A stretch of DNA of 64,000 nucleotides, from assembly GCF_944387275.1 (NCBI RefSeq), contig NZ_CALXEG010000004.1:1-64000 (forward strand), read 5' to 3'. This DNA comes from an uncultured Pseudoflavonifractor sp. GTDB lineage: Bacteria; Bacillota; Clostridia; Oscillospirales; Oscillospiraceae. Shown here one piece after another: positions 1-7,882 of this stretch (positions are counted from its first letter, which is position 1; each line of letters opens with the position of its first letter). Below the pieces are notes generated by a model. It did no database searches. It was not told where the DNA came from and saw only the letters and a program-made list of their open reading frames with translations. Made by a program: the position numbers and the translations under genes.

Positions 1-141
1 CTGGATGAAGCGGGTGCGGATGGAGTACCAGAGCCCCACGCCGATGAGCAGAAAGACCAGAATGTAGCTGGACAGGGTGACGTTGATGTTGCAGACGTGG
101 GGATAGAGCCACGCCTCCAGCGCTTGCAGTGCTTCCATCAT
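1..141 (-). CDS. Sodium:alanine/glycine symporter (AGCS family), N-terminal fragment
   Basis: Only the first 47 codons lie in the window; the gene runs off the left edge. The start is the first of two adjacent ATG codons (141 and 138). The peptide has a short amphipathic start, then a first membrane segment followed by WYSIRTRFIQ, which is the characteristic beginning of AGCS carriers (AlsT/DagA type) that import alanine or glycine with sodium. The glycine riboswitch and terminator directly upstream fit a glycine-responsive amino acid carrier. Family assignment is from recognition of this N-terminal motif plus the riboswitch context; the remainder of the protein cannot be seen. Confidence 0.8.
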   Translation of the reverse strand, partial: MMEALQALEAWLYPHVCNINVTLSSYILVFLLIGVGLWYSIRTRFIQ

Positions 142-160
142 AGTGTTTTCTCTCCTCTTC

Positions 161-191
161 AAAAAAACAGACCGTGGGTCTGCCCACGGCC
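161..191 (-). terminator. Intrinsic terminator between glycine riboswitch and symporter gene (expression platform)
   Basis: On the minus strand an 8-bp stem GCCGTGGG/CCCACGGT with a four-base loop is followed by a run of seven T. It sits between the second glycine aptamer and the symporter start codon, so it is the likely expression platform: glycine binding would prevent its formation and allow readthrough, as in known glycine ON switches. Confidence 0.85.
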
Positions 192-224
192 TGAAAAGAA
201 AAAACACTGCCTCCGGCCGGGCCA

Positions 225-425
225 ATGGGCCCCGCCGTCCCTGTGCATCCTCTGTCCTTTTGCCTGAGAGATTGGCGGCGCTGTCCCGCGCCGCTTTGCC
301 CCTTCGGCACCCAGTTCGTGAGCTTCTCCAGAGTGACATCCACGCGCAGTCTCTGTTCCGGTCCGGAACGCCTGAGAGTGTTACTCCTTCGACAAGCCAA
401 CGGCTTTTTCCTGGGCGCTTCAATT
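225..425 (-). ncRNA. Tandem glycine riboswitch (two aptamers)
   Basis: Reading the minus strand, aptamer I contains GTCGAAGGAGTAACACTCTC followed by AGGCG and GGACCGG...ACAGAG (about 345-395). Aptamer II contains GTGCCGAAGGGGCAA, then a GC hairpin and CTCTCAGGCAAAAGGACAGA (about 250-315). These are the conserved core elements of glycine aptamers (gcv type), present twice in tandem with a short linker. The element lies between a consensus promoter (448-476) and a terminator in front of an AGCS symporter gene. Glycine carriers are frequent targets of this riboswitch. Exact ends are approximate. Confidence 0.95.
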
Positions 426-447
426 GTCCTGTTCGGTTGTGAAGGAC

Positions 448-476
448 ATTATACCGTCATTGATGGACATTGTCAA
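448..476 (-). promoter_or_regulatory. Sigma-A type promoter of the glycine riboswitch transcript
   Basis: The minus strand shows TTGACA and TATAAT separated by 17 bases, a perfect consensus. The predicted transcription start near 441 lies just before the riboswitch aptamers. Confidence 0.9.
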
Positions 477-573
477 GACCTTCCTCAGCTTCCAGTGTGC
501 CGCCGGTGCTCCAAACGGCCCTCTGTCTCCAAAACACGCCGTTTCCTGGCTTGGTCACTGCATTTCTCCTCCA

Positions 574-1737
574 TCAGTGCACAAAACCGATTTTTCGGCG
601 GGCAGGCCAGGGGAAGTCCCGCCACTGTCCGCCCCGGCCTTCTTTTCCGGCCAGCAGCGCTGCGGCGGCGTCCGCTATGTACCCCAGATAGCTGGCTGCC
701 GACGGGTCTCCGCACAGCAGCTTCCACATCAGGCCGCCGAACAGGTAGGACTGGGCAAACTCCCGCCAGCTGTTCAGCTCTTCTGCCGCCTGCTGGGACA
801 GGTCCCACAGAATGCCCTCCGCTTCCTCCCGGGTGAGCCAGCCCAGATAGCTGCCCCAGCGGGTCAGCATGGCGGCCCGCCCCACGTCCCAGCCCGCCAT
901 AAAGCCTGGGGCGTAATGGTCCCGGTACCGCTGGGCAAAGCGCCAGGCCCGGGCCGTGTTCTCCCGGTCCTCCTGGTCGTCGTCCTCGTCCCAGAGCTCC
1001 TCCGGCGAGGCCGCCTGGGCATAGATCCGGTACCGCAGGGTGTAGCCCTCCCGGGACAGATATCGGATCATGTCCAGCAGGTCCGCCCGACCGTCAATGC
1101 CCCAGGAGCGTCGCACAATGGACACCACCTGCTGCTCCATGACCGGGATATGCTCCTCCACATCCATGCCGTCCAGCCGGTGGTCGTTGAGGGTAGAGAC
1201 AATGCCGGAGAGAAGGACGCCGAACTGCTCCCACCGGGCGGTGTCCTTCCCGTAGGGCTCCGGCTCAGGCTCGGGCATGGCCTCCAGCCGGGCCATGGTG
1301 TCCTCCAGCAGCGTGTAGAGCGCCTGCTCCTCCTCCGGGCCCAGCGTACGTTCCTCCTCGTCGCCGTCCTCCTCCATGGACAGGGTCTCCAGCGCCGCCG
1401 CAATGACCCCCATGTCCTCGCCGAACAGCTGGCTCATCACCGCATCCGCCCCCATGGAGGCCGCCTGGGCCATCTGCTCCTGCATCATCTGTACCATCTG
1501 GGCCTGGTTGGCCGCCATTTGGGCCATATCCTCCTCGCCGAAGGTCTGGCCCAGGATCTCCACCTGCTGCCAGGCGTTGGCCTCCACCCGGCCCTCCTCT
1601 GAGGAGAGCTTTTCCTCCGGCTCCTCCCCAATCCTGCCGGCCAGCGCTTCGCTCTTCTCCACGGCCTCCCGCAGGTTGGCCGAGGCCCTTTCACTGGCCG
1701 CCCGGGCCCGTCTCTGGATCTCATCAAAGTCAATCAT
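574..1737 (-). CDS. DUF1266 domain protein
   Basis: A 387-residue cytosolic protein without membrane segment or signal peptide. The N-terminal part (about 1-200) is acidic and contains a methionine/glutamine-rich helical stretch (about 70-95). Residues about 206-345 match the DUF1266 pattern: RSWGI near the start, a helical stretch, then GFMAGWDVGRAA, LGWLTREEA and NSWREFAQSYLFGG. DUF1266 (E. coli YbeR/YbeU family) has no established biochemical role. It is the last gene of a three-gene unit: its ATG overlaps the stop of the 60-residue membrane protein by eight bases, so the two are probably translationally coupled. Regulation is probably by the TetR protein at 2568-3176 through the operator at 2473-2502. 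Confidence 0.8.
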   Translation of the reverse strand: MIDFDEIQRRARAASERASANLREAVEKSEALAGRIGEEPEEKLSSEEGRVEANAWQQVEILGQTFGEEDMAQMAANQAQMVQMMQEQMAQAASMGADAVMSQLFGEDMGVIAAALETLSMEEDGDEEERTLGPEEEQALYTLLEDTMARLEAMPEPEPEPYGKDTARWEQFGVLLSGIVSTLNDHRLDGMDVEEHIPVMEQQVVSIVRRSWGIDGRADLLDMIRYLSREGYTLRYRIYAQAASPEELWDEDDDQEDRENTARAWRFAQRYRDHYAPGFMAGWDVGRAAMLTRWGSYLGWLTREEAEGILWDLSQQAAEELNSWREFAQSYLFGGLMWKLLCGDPSAASYLGYIADAAAALLAGKEGRGGQWRDFPWPARRKIGFVH

Positions 1738-1912
1738 CGTCCCGCTCCTCCTGTTCCGGCTCCAAGGGGTGCCATGCCGGCGAGTCCTTGCGCCTGCTGA
1801 ACAGGCCCTTGAGCCGGTCCAGCAGGGACTCCACCGTATGGAACCACAGGTTGCTCACAATCACCACGGCCACAAGGACCAGCAGTATGGCACCCAGCTC
1901 GTAAAACCACAT
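1730..1912 (-). CDS. Small single-pass membrane protein, 60 aa
   Basis: This short gene encodes one N-terminal membrane helix (about residues 5-24, rich in Leu and Val) followed by a basic segment (FSRRK) and an acidic, proline-containing tail. The basic patch after the helix suggests the C-terminus is cytoplasmic. It starts seven bases after the stop of the 161-residue gene and overlaps the start of the DUF1266 gene, so it is the middle member of one operon. I do not recognise a family. Its position suggests it anchors one of the two flanking soluble proteins at the membrane; that is inference only. Confidence 0.7.
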   Translation of the reverse strand: MWFYELGAILLVLVAVVIVSNLWFHTVESLLDRLKGLFSRRKDSPAWHPLEPEQEERDDD

Positions 1913-1919
1913 GTGCCCC

Positions 1920-2405
1920 TCACTTCTTGGCAAAGCGCTCGGTGAAGAACGCCGTGAAGTCGGCCAGCTCCTGCTCCTGGGACACATACACATAGAGCTT
2001 CTCGTCCTCCAGCCAGTCGTAGGCGTTGATGGCGATATAGCCCTTTCGGTCGGGGTAGATGACAAAGGCGTCGGTGGGGTACTTGTTCCGGTAGGCCTTC
2101 AGGATCTCGGAACGGCGGTACCAGACGGGGTCCCCGCAGCCGGACAGGTCGGGGACTGTGGGCACCACCACAATGGTCTCCTCCGCCTGGTTCCAGCCCA
2201 CGATCAAATTGCCGATCTTGGTCTTGCTGCCGTGGATAAAGCCGTAGTTGAACCGGCTCACGTCCTCGGTATAGCCGTAGATCAGCCTGTACCGGTCCCC
2301 GTCCTCCACCACCTGGTTGAACAGCCGCCGCATCTTCTGGGCGTTGGCCCTGCTTTTCTCCATGTCGATCTCCGGTCCCTTGAAAAGTTTGCTGAAAAAT
2401 CCCAT
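1920..2405 (-). CDS. Hypothetical protein, 161 aa, first gene of the DUF1266 operon
   Basis: A soluble 161-residue protein beginning MGFFSKLFKG, an amphipathic N-terminal helix. It has alternating basic and aromatic residues, no Cys pairs except a single Cys, and no signal peptide or membrane helix. Family not recognised. The start ATG is preceded by a GGAGGAGAC ribosome site. It is the promoter-proximal gene of the trio that continues with the 60-residue membrane protein and DUF1266. An operator matching the one in front of tetR lies about 70 bases upstream, so the whole trio is probably repressed by that TetR protein. Confidence 0.65.
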   Translation of the reverse strand: MGFFSKLFKGPEIDMEKSRANAQKMRRLFNQVVEDGDRYRLIYGYTEDVSRFNYGFIHGSKTKIGNLIVGWNQAEETIVVVPTVPDLSGCGDPVWYRRSEILKAYRNKYPTDAFVIYPDRKGYIAINAYDWLEDEKLYVYVSQEQELADFTAFFTERFAKK

Positions 2406-2472
2406 GGTCGTCTCCTCCTGGCGTCATTTATCTGAGGGGGACGGGCTTCCGTCCCTGCGCTCCGTCGGGAAA

Positions 2473-2502
2473 ATAAAAACAAATACAGTATTTTATCTTT
2501 AT
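2473..2502. promoter_or_regulatory. Putative TetR operator, copy 1 (upstream of the 161-aa / DUF1266 operon)
   Basis: An AT-rich imperfect palindrome with half-sites ATAAAAACAAAT and ATTTT.T.TTTAT around a five-base centre. The same 30-base layout occurs at 3192-3221 in front of the tetR gene: 23 of 30 positions are identical, with five of the seven differences in the centre. The conserved arms, divergent centre and location at two promoters argue for a shared binding site. Confidence 0.7.
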
Positions 2503-2509
2503 TCTCTGT

Positions 2510-2560
2510 GAAAAGAGATCCGCCTGAACAGGGGCGAACCTGATATATTCAGGCGGATCT
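2510..2560 (-). terminator. Terminator of the tetR gene
   Basis: A perfect 13-bp inverted repeat (AGATCCGCCTGAA at 2516-2528 and its complement at 2548-2560) directly after the tetR stop codon, followed on the minus strand by CTTTTC. It separates tetR from the promoter region of the following operon. Confidence 0.75.
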
Positions 2561-2567
2561 GTGGGGT

Positions 2568-3176
2568 TTATTCTCTCACTGTCTCCAGATAGTCCACAAT
2601 GGCGTCGATCTGAAAGGCCACGGTCCTGTCGGCGGCCTCGGGCACAAACAGGGGCAGGGTGCTGGGGATGGCCCGGCGGAGGATCATGATGCTCAGGCTC
2701 AGGTTGGTGAACAGGGCCACCCGCTCCCCGTTCGCCCGGACGCCGAAGCACTCCAGGATGTCTCCGAAGAGCCGCGCCTGCTTCTCCCGAAAAGTCTGGT
2801 AGCTCTCCGGCGAGAGGCGGCGGAAAATGAGCTGCTGTTCCTCCACGGTGAGGACGGCGATGCCGTTTTTCTCGCCGTAGCAGCAGGCGTGGAGAAACTG
2901 CCGCACCCCATCCCGCCAGCTGAGGGACGGGTCGGCCATCAGCTGTCTGGCGTAGGCCAGAATTTTGGGCTGCTGGAGGTAGAGGGTCTCCACCACAAAG
3001 TCCTCCTTTGTGGGGAAAAAGGAGTAGAAAAAGGTCCGCGAGATGCCCACTGCCCTGTAGATCTGTTCCACAGTGGTGTGCTGGATGCCCTGCCGGGCCA
3101 TCAGCTCCAGCCCCGTGGCAAGCAGCGCCGCCCGGACCCGCGCCCGCTCCTCCTCCGTATAAGCCACCTTCGGCAT
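2568..3176 (-). CDS. TetR/AcrR family transcriptional regulator
   Basis: 202 residues. The N-terminal TetR domain is clear: RAALLATGLELMARQGIQHT, then TVEQIYRAVGISRTFFYSFF with the recognition helix, then PTKEDFV. The C-terminal part is a helical ligand-binding domain without recognisable specificity. I chose the ATG at 3176 because it gives the usual short N-terminus. An AT-rich palindrome at 3192-3221 just upstream is repeated at 2473-2502 before the next operon, which suggests autoregulation plus control of the 161-aa, 60-aa and DUF1266 genes. The ligand is unknown. Confidence 0.9.
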   Translation of the reverse strand: MPKVAYTEEERARVRAALLATGLELMARQGIQHTTVEQIYRAVGISRTFFYSFFPTKEDFVVETLYLQQPKILAYARQLMADPSLSWRDGVRQFLHACCYGEKNGIAVLTVEEQQLIFRRLSPESYQTFREKQARLFGDILECFGVRANGERVALFTNLSLSIMILRRAIPSTLPLFVPEAADRTVAFQIDAIVDYLETVRE

Positions 3177-3191
3177 GGTGTCCCTCCCAGA

Positions 3192-3221
3192 ATAAAAACA
3201 AATCTCTGATTTTGTATTTAT
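3192..3221. promoter_or_regulatory. Putative TetR operator, copy 2 (upstream of tetR)
   Basis: A palindromic AT-rich site with arms ATAAAAACAAAT and ATTTTGTATTTAT, matching copy 1 at 2473-2502. It lies 15 bases upstream of the tetR start codon, where a bound repressor would block its own transcription. Confidence 0.7.
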
Positions 3222-3274
3222 TATACCACGCCGCCCCGGCCATGGCAAGCCCCAGCCGGAGCGGCCGCCTCAAA

Positions 3275-6200
3275 TCACACCACGACCTCCACCCGGCTGC
3301 CGCCGGTCCGGTCCTTGGTAACCACGATCTGCTTGTCGATCTTCTCCTTCAGCTCGGCCACGTGGGAGATGATGCCCACCAGGCGGTTGCCCTCGGTCAG
3401 GCCGGTGAGGGCCCGGATGGCCTGCTGGAGGGACTCCTCGTCCAGGGAGCCGAAGCCCTCGTCCACAAACATGGTGTCCAGCCGGATGCCCCCGGCGGCG
3501 GACTGGATCTCGTCGGACAGGCCCAGGGCCAGGGAGAGGGAGGCCTTGAAGGACTCGCCGCCGGACAGGGACTTGACGCTGCGCTCCGAGCCGTTGTAGT
3601 GGTCCACCACGTCCAGCTCCAGGCCGCTCTGGCTGCGGTTGTCCTCCGCCTCCCGGCGGCGCTTGAGCTCGTACTGCCCGCCCGACATGACCAGGAAGCG
3701 GACGTTGGCCCGGCGGAGAATGCGGTCGAAGAAGGTCATCTGGATATAGGTCTCCAGGGCCACCTTTCCCTTGCCCTGCAGGGCGCCGTTGGCCGTGTCG
3801 GACAGGGCCCGCACCCAGGTGTACCGCGCCTCCAGGGCCTTCAGATCCGCCGCCTTCCCCCGGATGTTCCCCAGGGCGGTCTGGTTGGTGGTCAGACGGG
3901 TGTGGATGGTCCGCCGCTCCGCGGCCCGGGTGTTCCGGGCCTCGTTCAGCGCCTGGCTCCGGGCCTGCTGGGCCGGGACGTCGATGGTCTCCCCGCCCTC
4001 CAGCAGCTCCGTCAGCCCCCGGATGGCGGTGTCCAGCCCGGCCAGCTCCTTCTCCCGGGCGCCGCAGGCCGTCTGGGCCGCCTCCAGGGCCTTGTCCAGC
4101 CCCGCGATCTCCTCCTTCAGGGCGCTCTGCCGTCCCCGGGCGGCGGCGTCGTCCGCCCAGCGGAGGCCGCCGCGCAGCTCGGCCAGCTGTCCCGCCAGCT
4201 CCCGCTTCCGGCTCTCCGCCCCGGCCAGCGCCTCCCGGCAGTCGGCGTGCGCCTGCTCCAGCTTCTTCTCCTCCTGCTCCGCCGAGGGAATCTTCTCGTC
4301 CAGCTCCTTCTTCCGGGCCGCACGGGCTGCGGCCTCCTTCTGCCGCCGCCCCAGCTCATCCAGCGCGGCCCGGGCGGCCTCCAGCTCCGCCGGAATGCGC
4401 AGGGGCGCCGCCTCCAGGGTGCAGCCCTCCAGCTGCTCGGCCAGCTGCCGCCGGAGCTTGCCCTCCAGCTGTTCCCGCTGGCCCTGAAGGCCGCTCTGGG
4501 CCACCTCCGCCCCGGTCATGTCCGCCCGCAGCTGCTCCTGCCGGGCGTTCAGCGCCGCCAGTTCCTCCTCCTGGCTCCTGATGCTCCGGCCCAGCTCCTC
4601 CCGGTGGGTCTGCCGGGCCTCCAGGTCCTGCTGCTCCCGGTGGATCCGGGCCAGGACAGCGGCGGTCTCCGCCTTGCAGGCCGACAGCTGATCGGCGGCA
4701 TCCGCTATGCTGGGCTCCGCCACATAGGGGGCCATCTGGCGGAGCAGCTGCTCCTCCCTGGCCTCCAGGGCGGTCTTCTCCCCGCCCGCCGCCAGGCTCT
4801 TCTCGCCGGCCGCCCGGCGGGCGGCCTCGGCAGCCGCCTTGGCCTGGTTCAGCTCCGCCTCGGTGGGGGCCTCCGCAGACGCCCGGGCCGGCGCGGGGTG
4901 GTGGAGGGCGCCGCACACCGGGCAGGGCTTCCCCTCCTCCAGGGACTGAGCCAGAATGCCCGCCTGCTCGTCCAGAAAGGCCCGGTTCTTCCGGGTGTAG
5001 ACCGCCTCCGCCTCCTCGGCTTGTTCCTGCGCAGTCCGGTAGGCCGCCTGGGCCCGCTCCAGAGACGCTCTGGACGCCCGGCAGCGCTCCAGCAGGCCCT
5101 CCAGAGCGTCCAGGGCCTGGGCCCGCTCCTGGGCCTGGCTCCGGCTGTGGGACAGCTTCTCCCCCTCCGCCTCCAGGCCCTCCGTGGCCGACCAGGTCTC
5201 CCGGCTGGCCTGAAGGGCGCTGCTCTGCCGGGAGACCTCCCCGGCCAGCTGCTCCCACTGGCGGGACAGGGCCTCCCGCCGGGTCTGGCTCTCCTGGAGC
5301 TGGGCACCGTAGTTCTTCCACTCCGCCATGTCCCGGGCCAGGGCATCCAGGGCGGCGCGGCGGCTCTGGGCCATGGACTGCTCCCCGCTCAGCCGCGCCT
5401 GCTCCGCCTCCGCCTGGGACAGCCCCTCGGCCTCCTTCTTCCACTCGGAGAGCCGGTCCGCCTGCCCCTGCCGGGCCCGGACCAGCTGCTCCTGCCGCTC
5501 CTTCAGGCCGGAAATGCGCTCCTCCAGGGCATCCAGCGCCGCCTGCTTGCCGGTGAGCTCCTGGTAGCGGGGCAGCTCCGCCTCCAGGGCCGCCAGCTCC
5601 TTTGCCAGCGCCTCCCGCTGCGGCTGCCTCCCCTGCTCCGCCGCCAGGGCCCCGCGGGCCTCCTCCAGTCTGGGCAGCAGCGCCTGCCGCTGGGCCCTGG
5701 TCTGCTCCAGGCTGCGCCGGGTCTTGTCCAGTTCCTCCGCCCTGCCCAGCAGCGCCGCCGTCTCCTTCAGCGCCCGGTCCAGCTCCTCCATGGCCTCCTG
5801 GCACCGGTCGTCCGCCTCTCTGTCCCGGCCGATCAGGGTCTCGATCAGCTCCTCTGTCTCCTGGAAGGGCAGCTCCCCCGCCTTCGCCTTCTCCAGCCTG
5901 GGCGCCAGCGGGTCGTCCTCACGGCAGAGCACGCCGCCGATATACTGCTGCACGCTGGCCCGGGCGGTCTCGCAGGCCTTTTGCAGCTTTCCCGCCTCCC
6001 CTTTCACCCGCTCCTGGAAGACCATGTAGTACCGGGTCTTGAAAATTTCCCGGAAAATCTCCTGGCGGGTTCTGGTGTCCGCCTCCAGCAGCTTGCGGAA
6101 GTCCCCCTGGGCGATCATGGCGATCTGGCTGAACTGGTTCCGGTCCAGGCCGATGATGGCGGCGATGCGGCTGTTGACCTCCCTGGCCTTGGTCACCAGG

Positions 6201-6568
6201 CTGCCGTCGGGCAAGCGGAGCTCTGCCTCCGCCTTCTGGACCGTCGTGCCGCCGCCCCGCCTGGCGGGGCGCTGGTACTCCGGGTTCCGGCGGACCGTGT
6301 AGGTGCTGCCGCTGTAGGAGAACACCAGCTCCACCTCCGTGGGGGTGTCGGGCCGGGCGTACTTGGAACGGAACATGGACGGGTCCCGGCTCTCGCCGCT
6401 GGGCTCGCCGTAGAGGGCGTAGGTGATGGCGTCAAAGATGGTGGTCTTGCCCGCGCCGGTGTCGCCGGTGATGAGGTACAGCCCCTGGGTGCCCAGCTTC
6501 TCCAGGTCGACCACCGTCGTGCCCGCATAGGGCCCGAAGGCAGACAGGGTCAGTTTCAGCGGTCTCAT
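3275..6568 (-). CDS. sbcC: Exonuclease SbcCD, subunit C (SMC-like ATPase)
   Basis: 1097 residues. The N-terminal ATPase lobe has GPYAGTTVVDL, the Walker A motif GDTGAGKTT (35-43) and a Q-loop region (NQFSQIAMIAQGDFRKLL). The middle is long coiled coil with the zinc hook CPVC at residues 549-552, near the exact centre. The C-terminal lobe carries the signature SLSGGESFKASLSLALGL and the Walker B DTMFVDEGFGSLD. With SbcD it forms the Mre11-Rad50-like nuclease that cleaves hairpins and protein-blocked DNA ends. The ATG overlaps the sbcD stop codon by four bases (ATGA), which selects the start at 6568 over an in-frame ATG five codons upstream. Confidence 0.97.
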   Translation of the reverse strand: MRPLKLTLSAFGPYAGTTVVDLEKLGTQGLYLITGDTGAGKTTIFDAITYALYGEPSGESRDPSMFRSKYARPDTPTEVELVFSYSGSTYTVRRNPEYQRPARRGGGTTVQKAEAELRLPDGSLVTKAREVNSRIAAIIGLDRNQFSQIAMIAQGDFRKLLEADTRTRQEIFREIFKTRYYMVFQERVKGEAGKLQKACETARASVQQYIGGVLCREDDPLAPRLEKAKAGELPFQETEELIETLIGRDREADDRCQEAMEELDRALKETAALLGRAEELDKTRRSLEQTRAQRQALLPRLEEARGALAAEQGRQPQREALAKELAALEAELPRYQELTGKQAALDALEERISGLKERQEQLVRARQGQADRLSEWKKEAEGLSQAEAEQARLSGEQSMAQSRRAALDALARDMAEWKNYGAQLQESQTRREALSRQWEQLAGEVSRQSSALQASRETWSATEGLEAEGEKLSHSRSQAQERAQALDALEGLLERCRASRASLERAQAAYRTAQEQAEEAEAVYTRKNRAFLDEQAGILAQSLEEGKPCPVCGALHHPAPARASAEAPTEAELNQAKAAAEAARRAAGEKSLAAGGEKTALEAREEQLLRQMAPYVAEPSIADAADQLSACKAETAAVLARIHREQQDLEARQTHREELGRSIRSQEEELAALNARQEQLRADMTGAEVAQSGLQGQREQLEGKLRRQLAEQLEGCTLEAAPLRIPAELEAARAALDELGRRQKEAAARAARKKELDEKIPSAEQEEKKLEQAHADCREALAGAESRKRELAGQLAELRGGLRWADDAAARGRQSALKEEIAGLDKALEAAQTACGAREKELAGLDTAIRGLTELLEGGETIDVPAQQARSQALNEARNTRAAERRTIHTRLTTNQTALGNIRGKAADLKALEARYTWVRALSDTANGALQGKGKVALETYIQMTFFDRILRRANVRFLVMSGGQYELKRRREAEDNRSQSGLELDVVDHYNGSERSVKSLSGGESFKASLSLALGLSDEIQSAAGGIRLDTMFVDEGFGSLDEESLQQAIRALTGLTEGNRLVGIISHVAELKEKIDKQIVVTKDRTGGSRVEVVV

Positions 6569-7704
6569 GCCTCTCCCTCCCAAATATGCTCCATCAGGTC
6601 CCGGGCAAAGGCCCGCTGGGCCTCCTCCATGGGCCGCCCATTCTGCTTCTCGTAGAATTCCTCCAGCAGCTCCAGCGGGGATTTGTTCTCCCTGTCCTCC
6701 GGGCCGTCGACCACGGTTCCCGCCCGGGTGCGGGCGTTGTCGTAGTCCAGCTTCATCAGATAGGGATAGATGACCCGCAGCTTGCTCACCGCGTCGGGGA
6801 TGTCTTCCTCGTCGGTGAGGGTGATGTGGACATAGTCCCCCGGATAGCCTGTCCCCTCGTAAAAGCCCCGGAAGGTCAGCGTCTCATAGGTGCCCTTCAG
6901 CTCCGCCATGTCCCGCATGGGGGTGAGGGGCACGGTGCGGACTGCCACGTCCCCCTTGGCCCCCAGCTCCACCACGGTGACCGACTTCTGCTGTCCGGCC
7001 TCGGAGAAGGAGTATTTCAGCGGGGTGCCGCAGTAGCGCACCGTGTCCCGGCCCACCCGCTGGGGGCCGTGGATGTGCCCCAGGGCCACATAGTCGAAGG
7101 AATCAAAGACGGATACGTCCACGTTGTCCGACCCGCCCACGGACACCTCCTCCGAGTCGCACCGGGCCGCGCCGGTGACGAACTGGTGGGTCACCAGCAC
7201 GTTGCGCCCGGCGGTGTCCACCTCCATGGCCTCAATGGCCGCGGCCAGGGCGTCGGTGTAGGTGGCGATCTCCCGCTGGGGGAACCACCGCCGGACATGG
7301 GCGGGCTTGAGAAAGGGCAGCAGGTACAGGTTCACCGGGCCGTACCCGTCGGTGAGGGTGATGGGCTCCACCCTGCCGCCGTACACGGGGGCCAGATGGA
7401 CGCCGCTGCCCGCCATGAGCCGCCCGCCGAAGGCCATGCGCTCGGGGGAGTCGTGGTTGCCGCTGATGACAAAGACCTGAAGATTCCGCCCGGACAGGCG
7501 CACCAGAAAATCGTCCAGCAGGGACACCGCCTCGGCGGAGGGCACGGATTTGTCGTAGACATCCCCGGCGATGAGCACCCCGTCGGGCGCCTCCCGGTCG
7601 ATGATCCCGAGGATCTCCGCCAGGATGTACTGCTGGTCCTCCAGCATGGAGAACTCGTTGACCCGCTTGCCCAGGTGCAGGTCGGAGAGATGAATGAGCT
7701 TCAT
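6565..7704 (-). CDS. sbcD: Exonuclease SbcCD, subunit D (nuclease)
   Basis: 379 residues. The calcineurin-like phosphoesterase motifs are present in order: HLSDLHLGKR at the N-terminus, GDVYDK, SGNHDSPERM, the GH.. histidine region in THQFVTG, and GHIHGPQ. These coordinate two Mn ions in the Mre11/SbcD family. The C-terminal part fits the SbcD DNA-binding and SbcC-binding domain. I chose the ATG at 7704 because MKLIHLSDLHLGK is the conserved N-terminus. It is co-transcribed and translationally coupled with sbcC. Confidence 0.97.
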   Translation of the reverse strand: MKLIHLSDLHLGKRVNEFSMLEDQQYILAEILGIIDREAPDGVLIAGDVYDKSVPSAEAVSLLDDFLVRLSGRNLQVFVISGNHDSPERMAFGGRLMAGSGVHLAPVYGGRVEPITLTDGYGPVNLYLLPFLKPAHVRRWFPQREIATYTDALAAAIEAMEVDTAGRNVLVTHQFVTGAARCDSEEVSVGGSDNVDVSVFDSFDYVALGHIHGPQRVGRDTVRYCGTPLKYSFSEAGQQKSVTVVELGAKGDVAVRTVPLTPMRDMAELKGTYETLTFRGFYEGTGYPGDYVHITLTDEEDIPDAVSKLRVIYPYLMKLDYDNARTRAGTVVDGPEDRENKSPLELLEEFYEKQNGRPMEEAQRAFARDLMEHIWEGEA

Positions 7705-7828
7705 GGCAGGGCTCCTTCCCATTGGAACTTGGTTTGAAGTGATAAAAGCGGCCGGAATCCGCTGTTTTATGAATCGCCTGGTACAGACAGTATTATACCG
7801 GAGCGGTCCCCCGGACGCAACCGGGGCC

Positions 7829-7873
7829 AAAAAAGCACAGGCCGGACGGAGCGGCGCCCCGTCCGGCCTGTGC
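7829..7873 (-). terminator. Terminator after the AIM24 gene
   Basis: A perfect 15-bp inverted repeat (7835-7849 and 7859-7873), followed on the minus strand by six T. It lies directly after the AIM24 stop codon and ahead of sbcD. Confidence 0.9.
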
Positions 7874-7882
7874 CGGTCTCGG

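Noticed and set aside
143..836. Short plus-strand frames over the glycine riboswitch
   Set aside because: They lie in the structured RNA and its promoter and have no coding signal or ribosome site.
3008..6655. Very long plus-strand reading frame opposite sbcC
   Set aside because: The sequence is Leu/Arg/Gly/Pro-rich without domains; it is the antisense shadow of the GC-rich sbcC gene, which has clear motifs.
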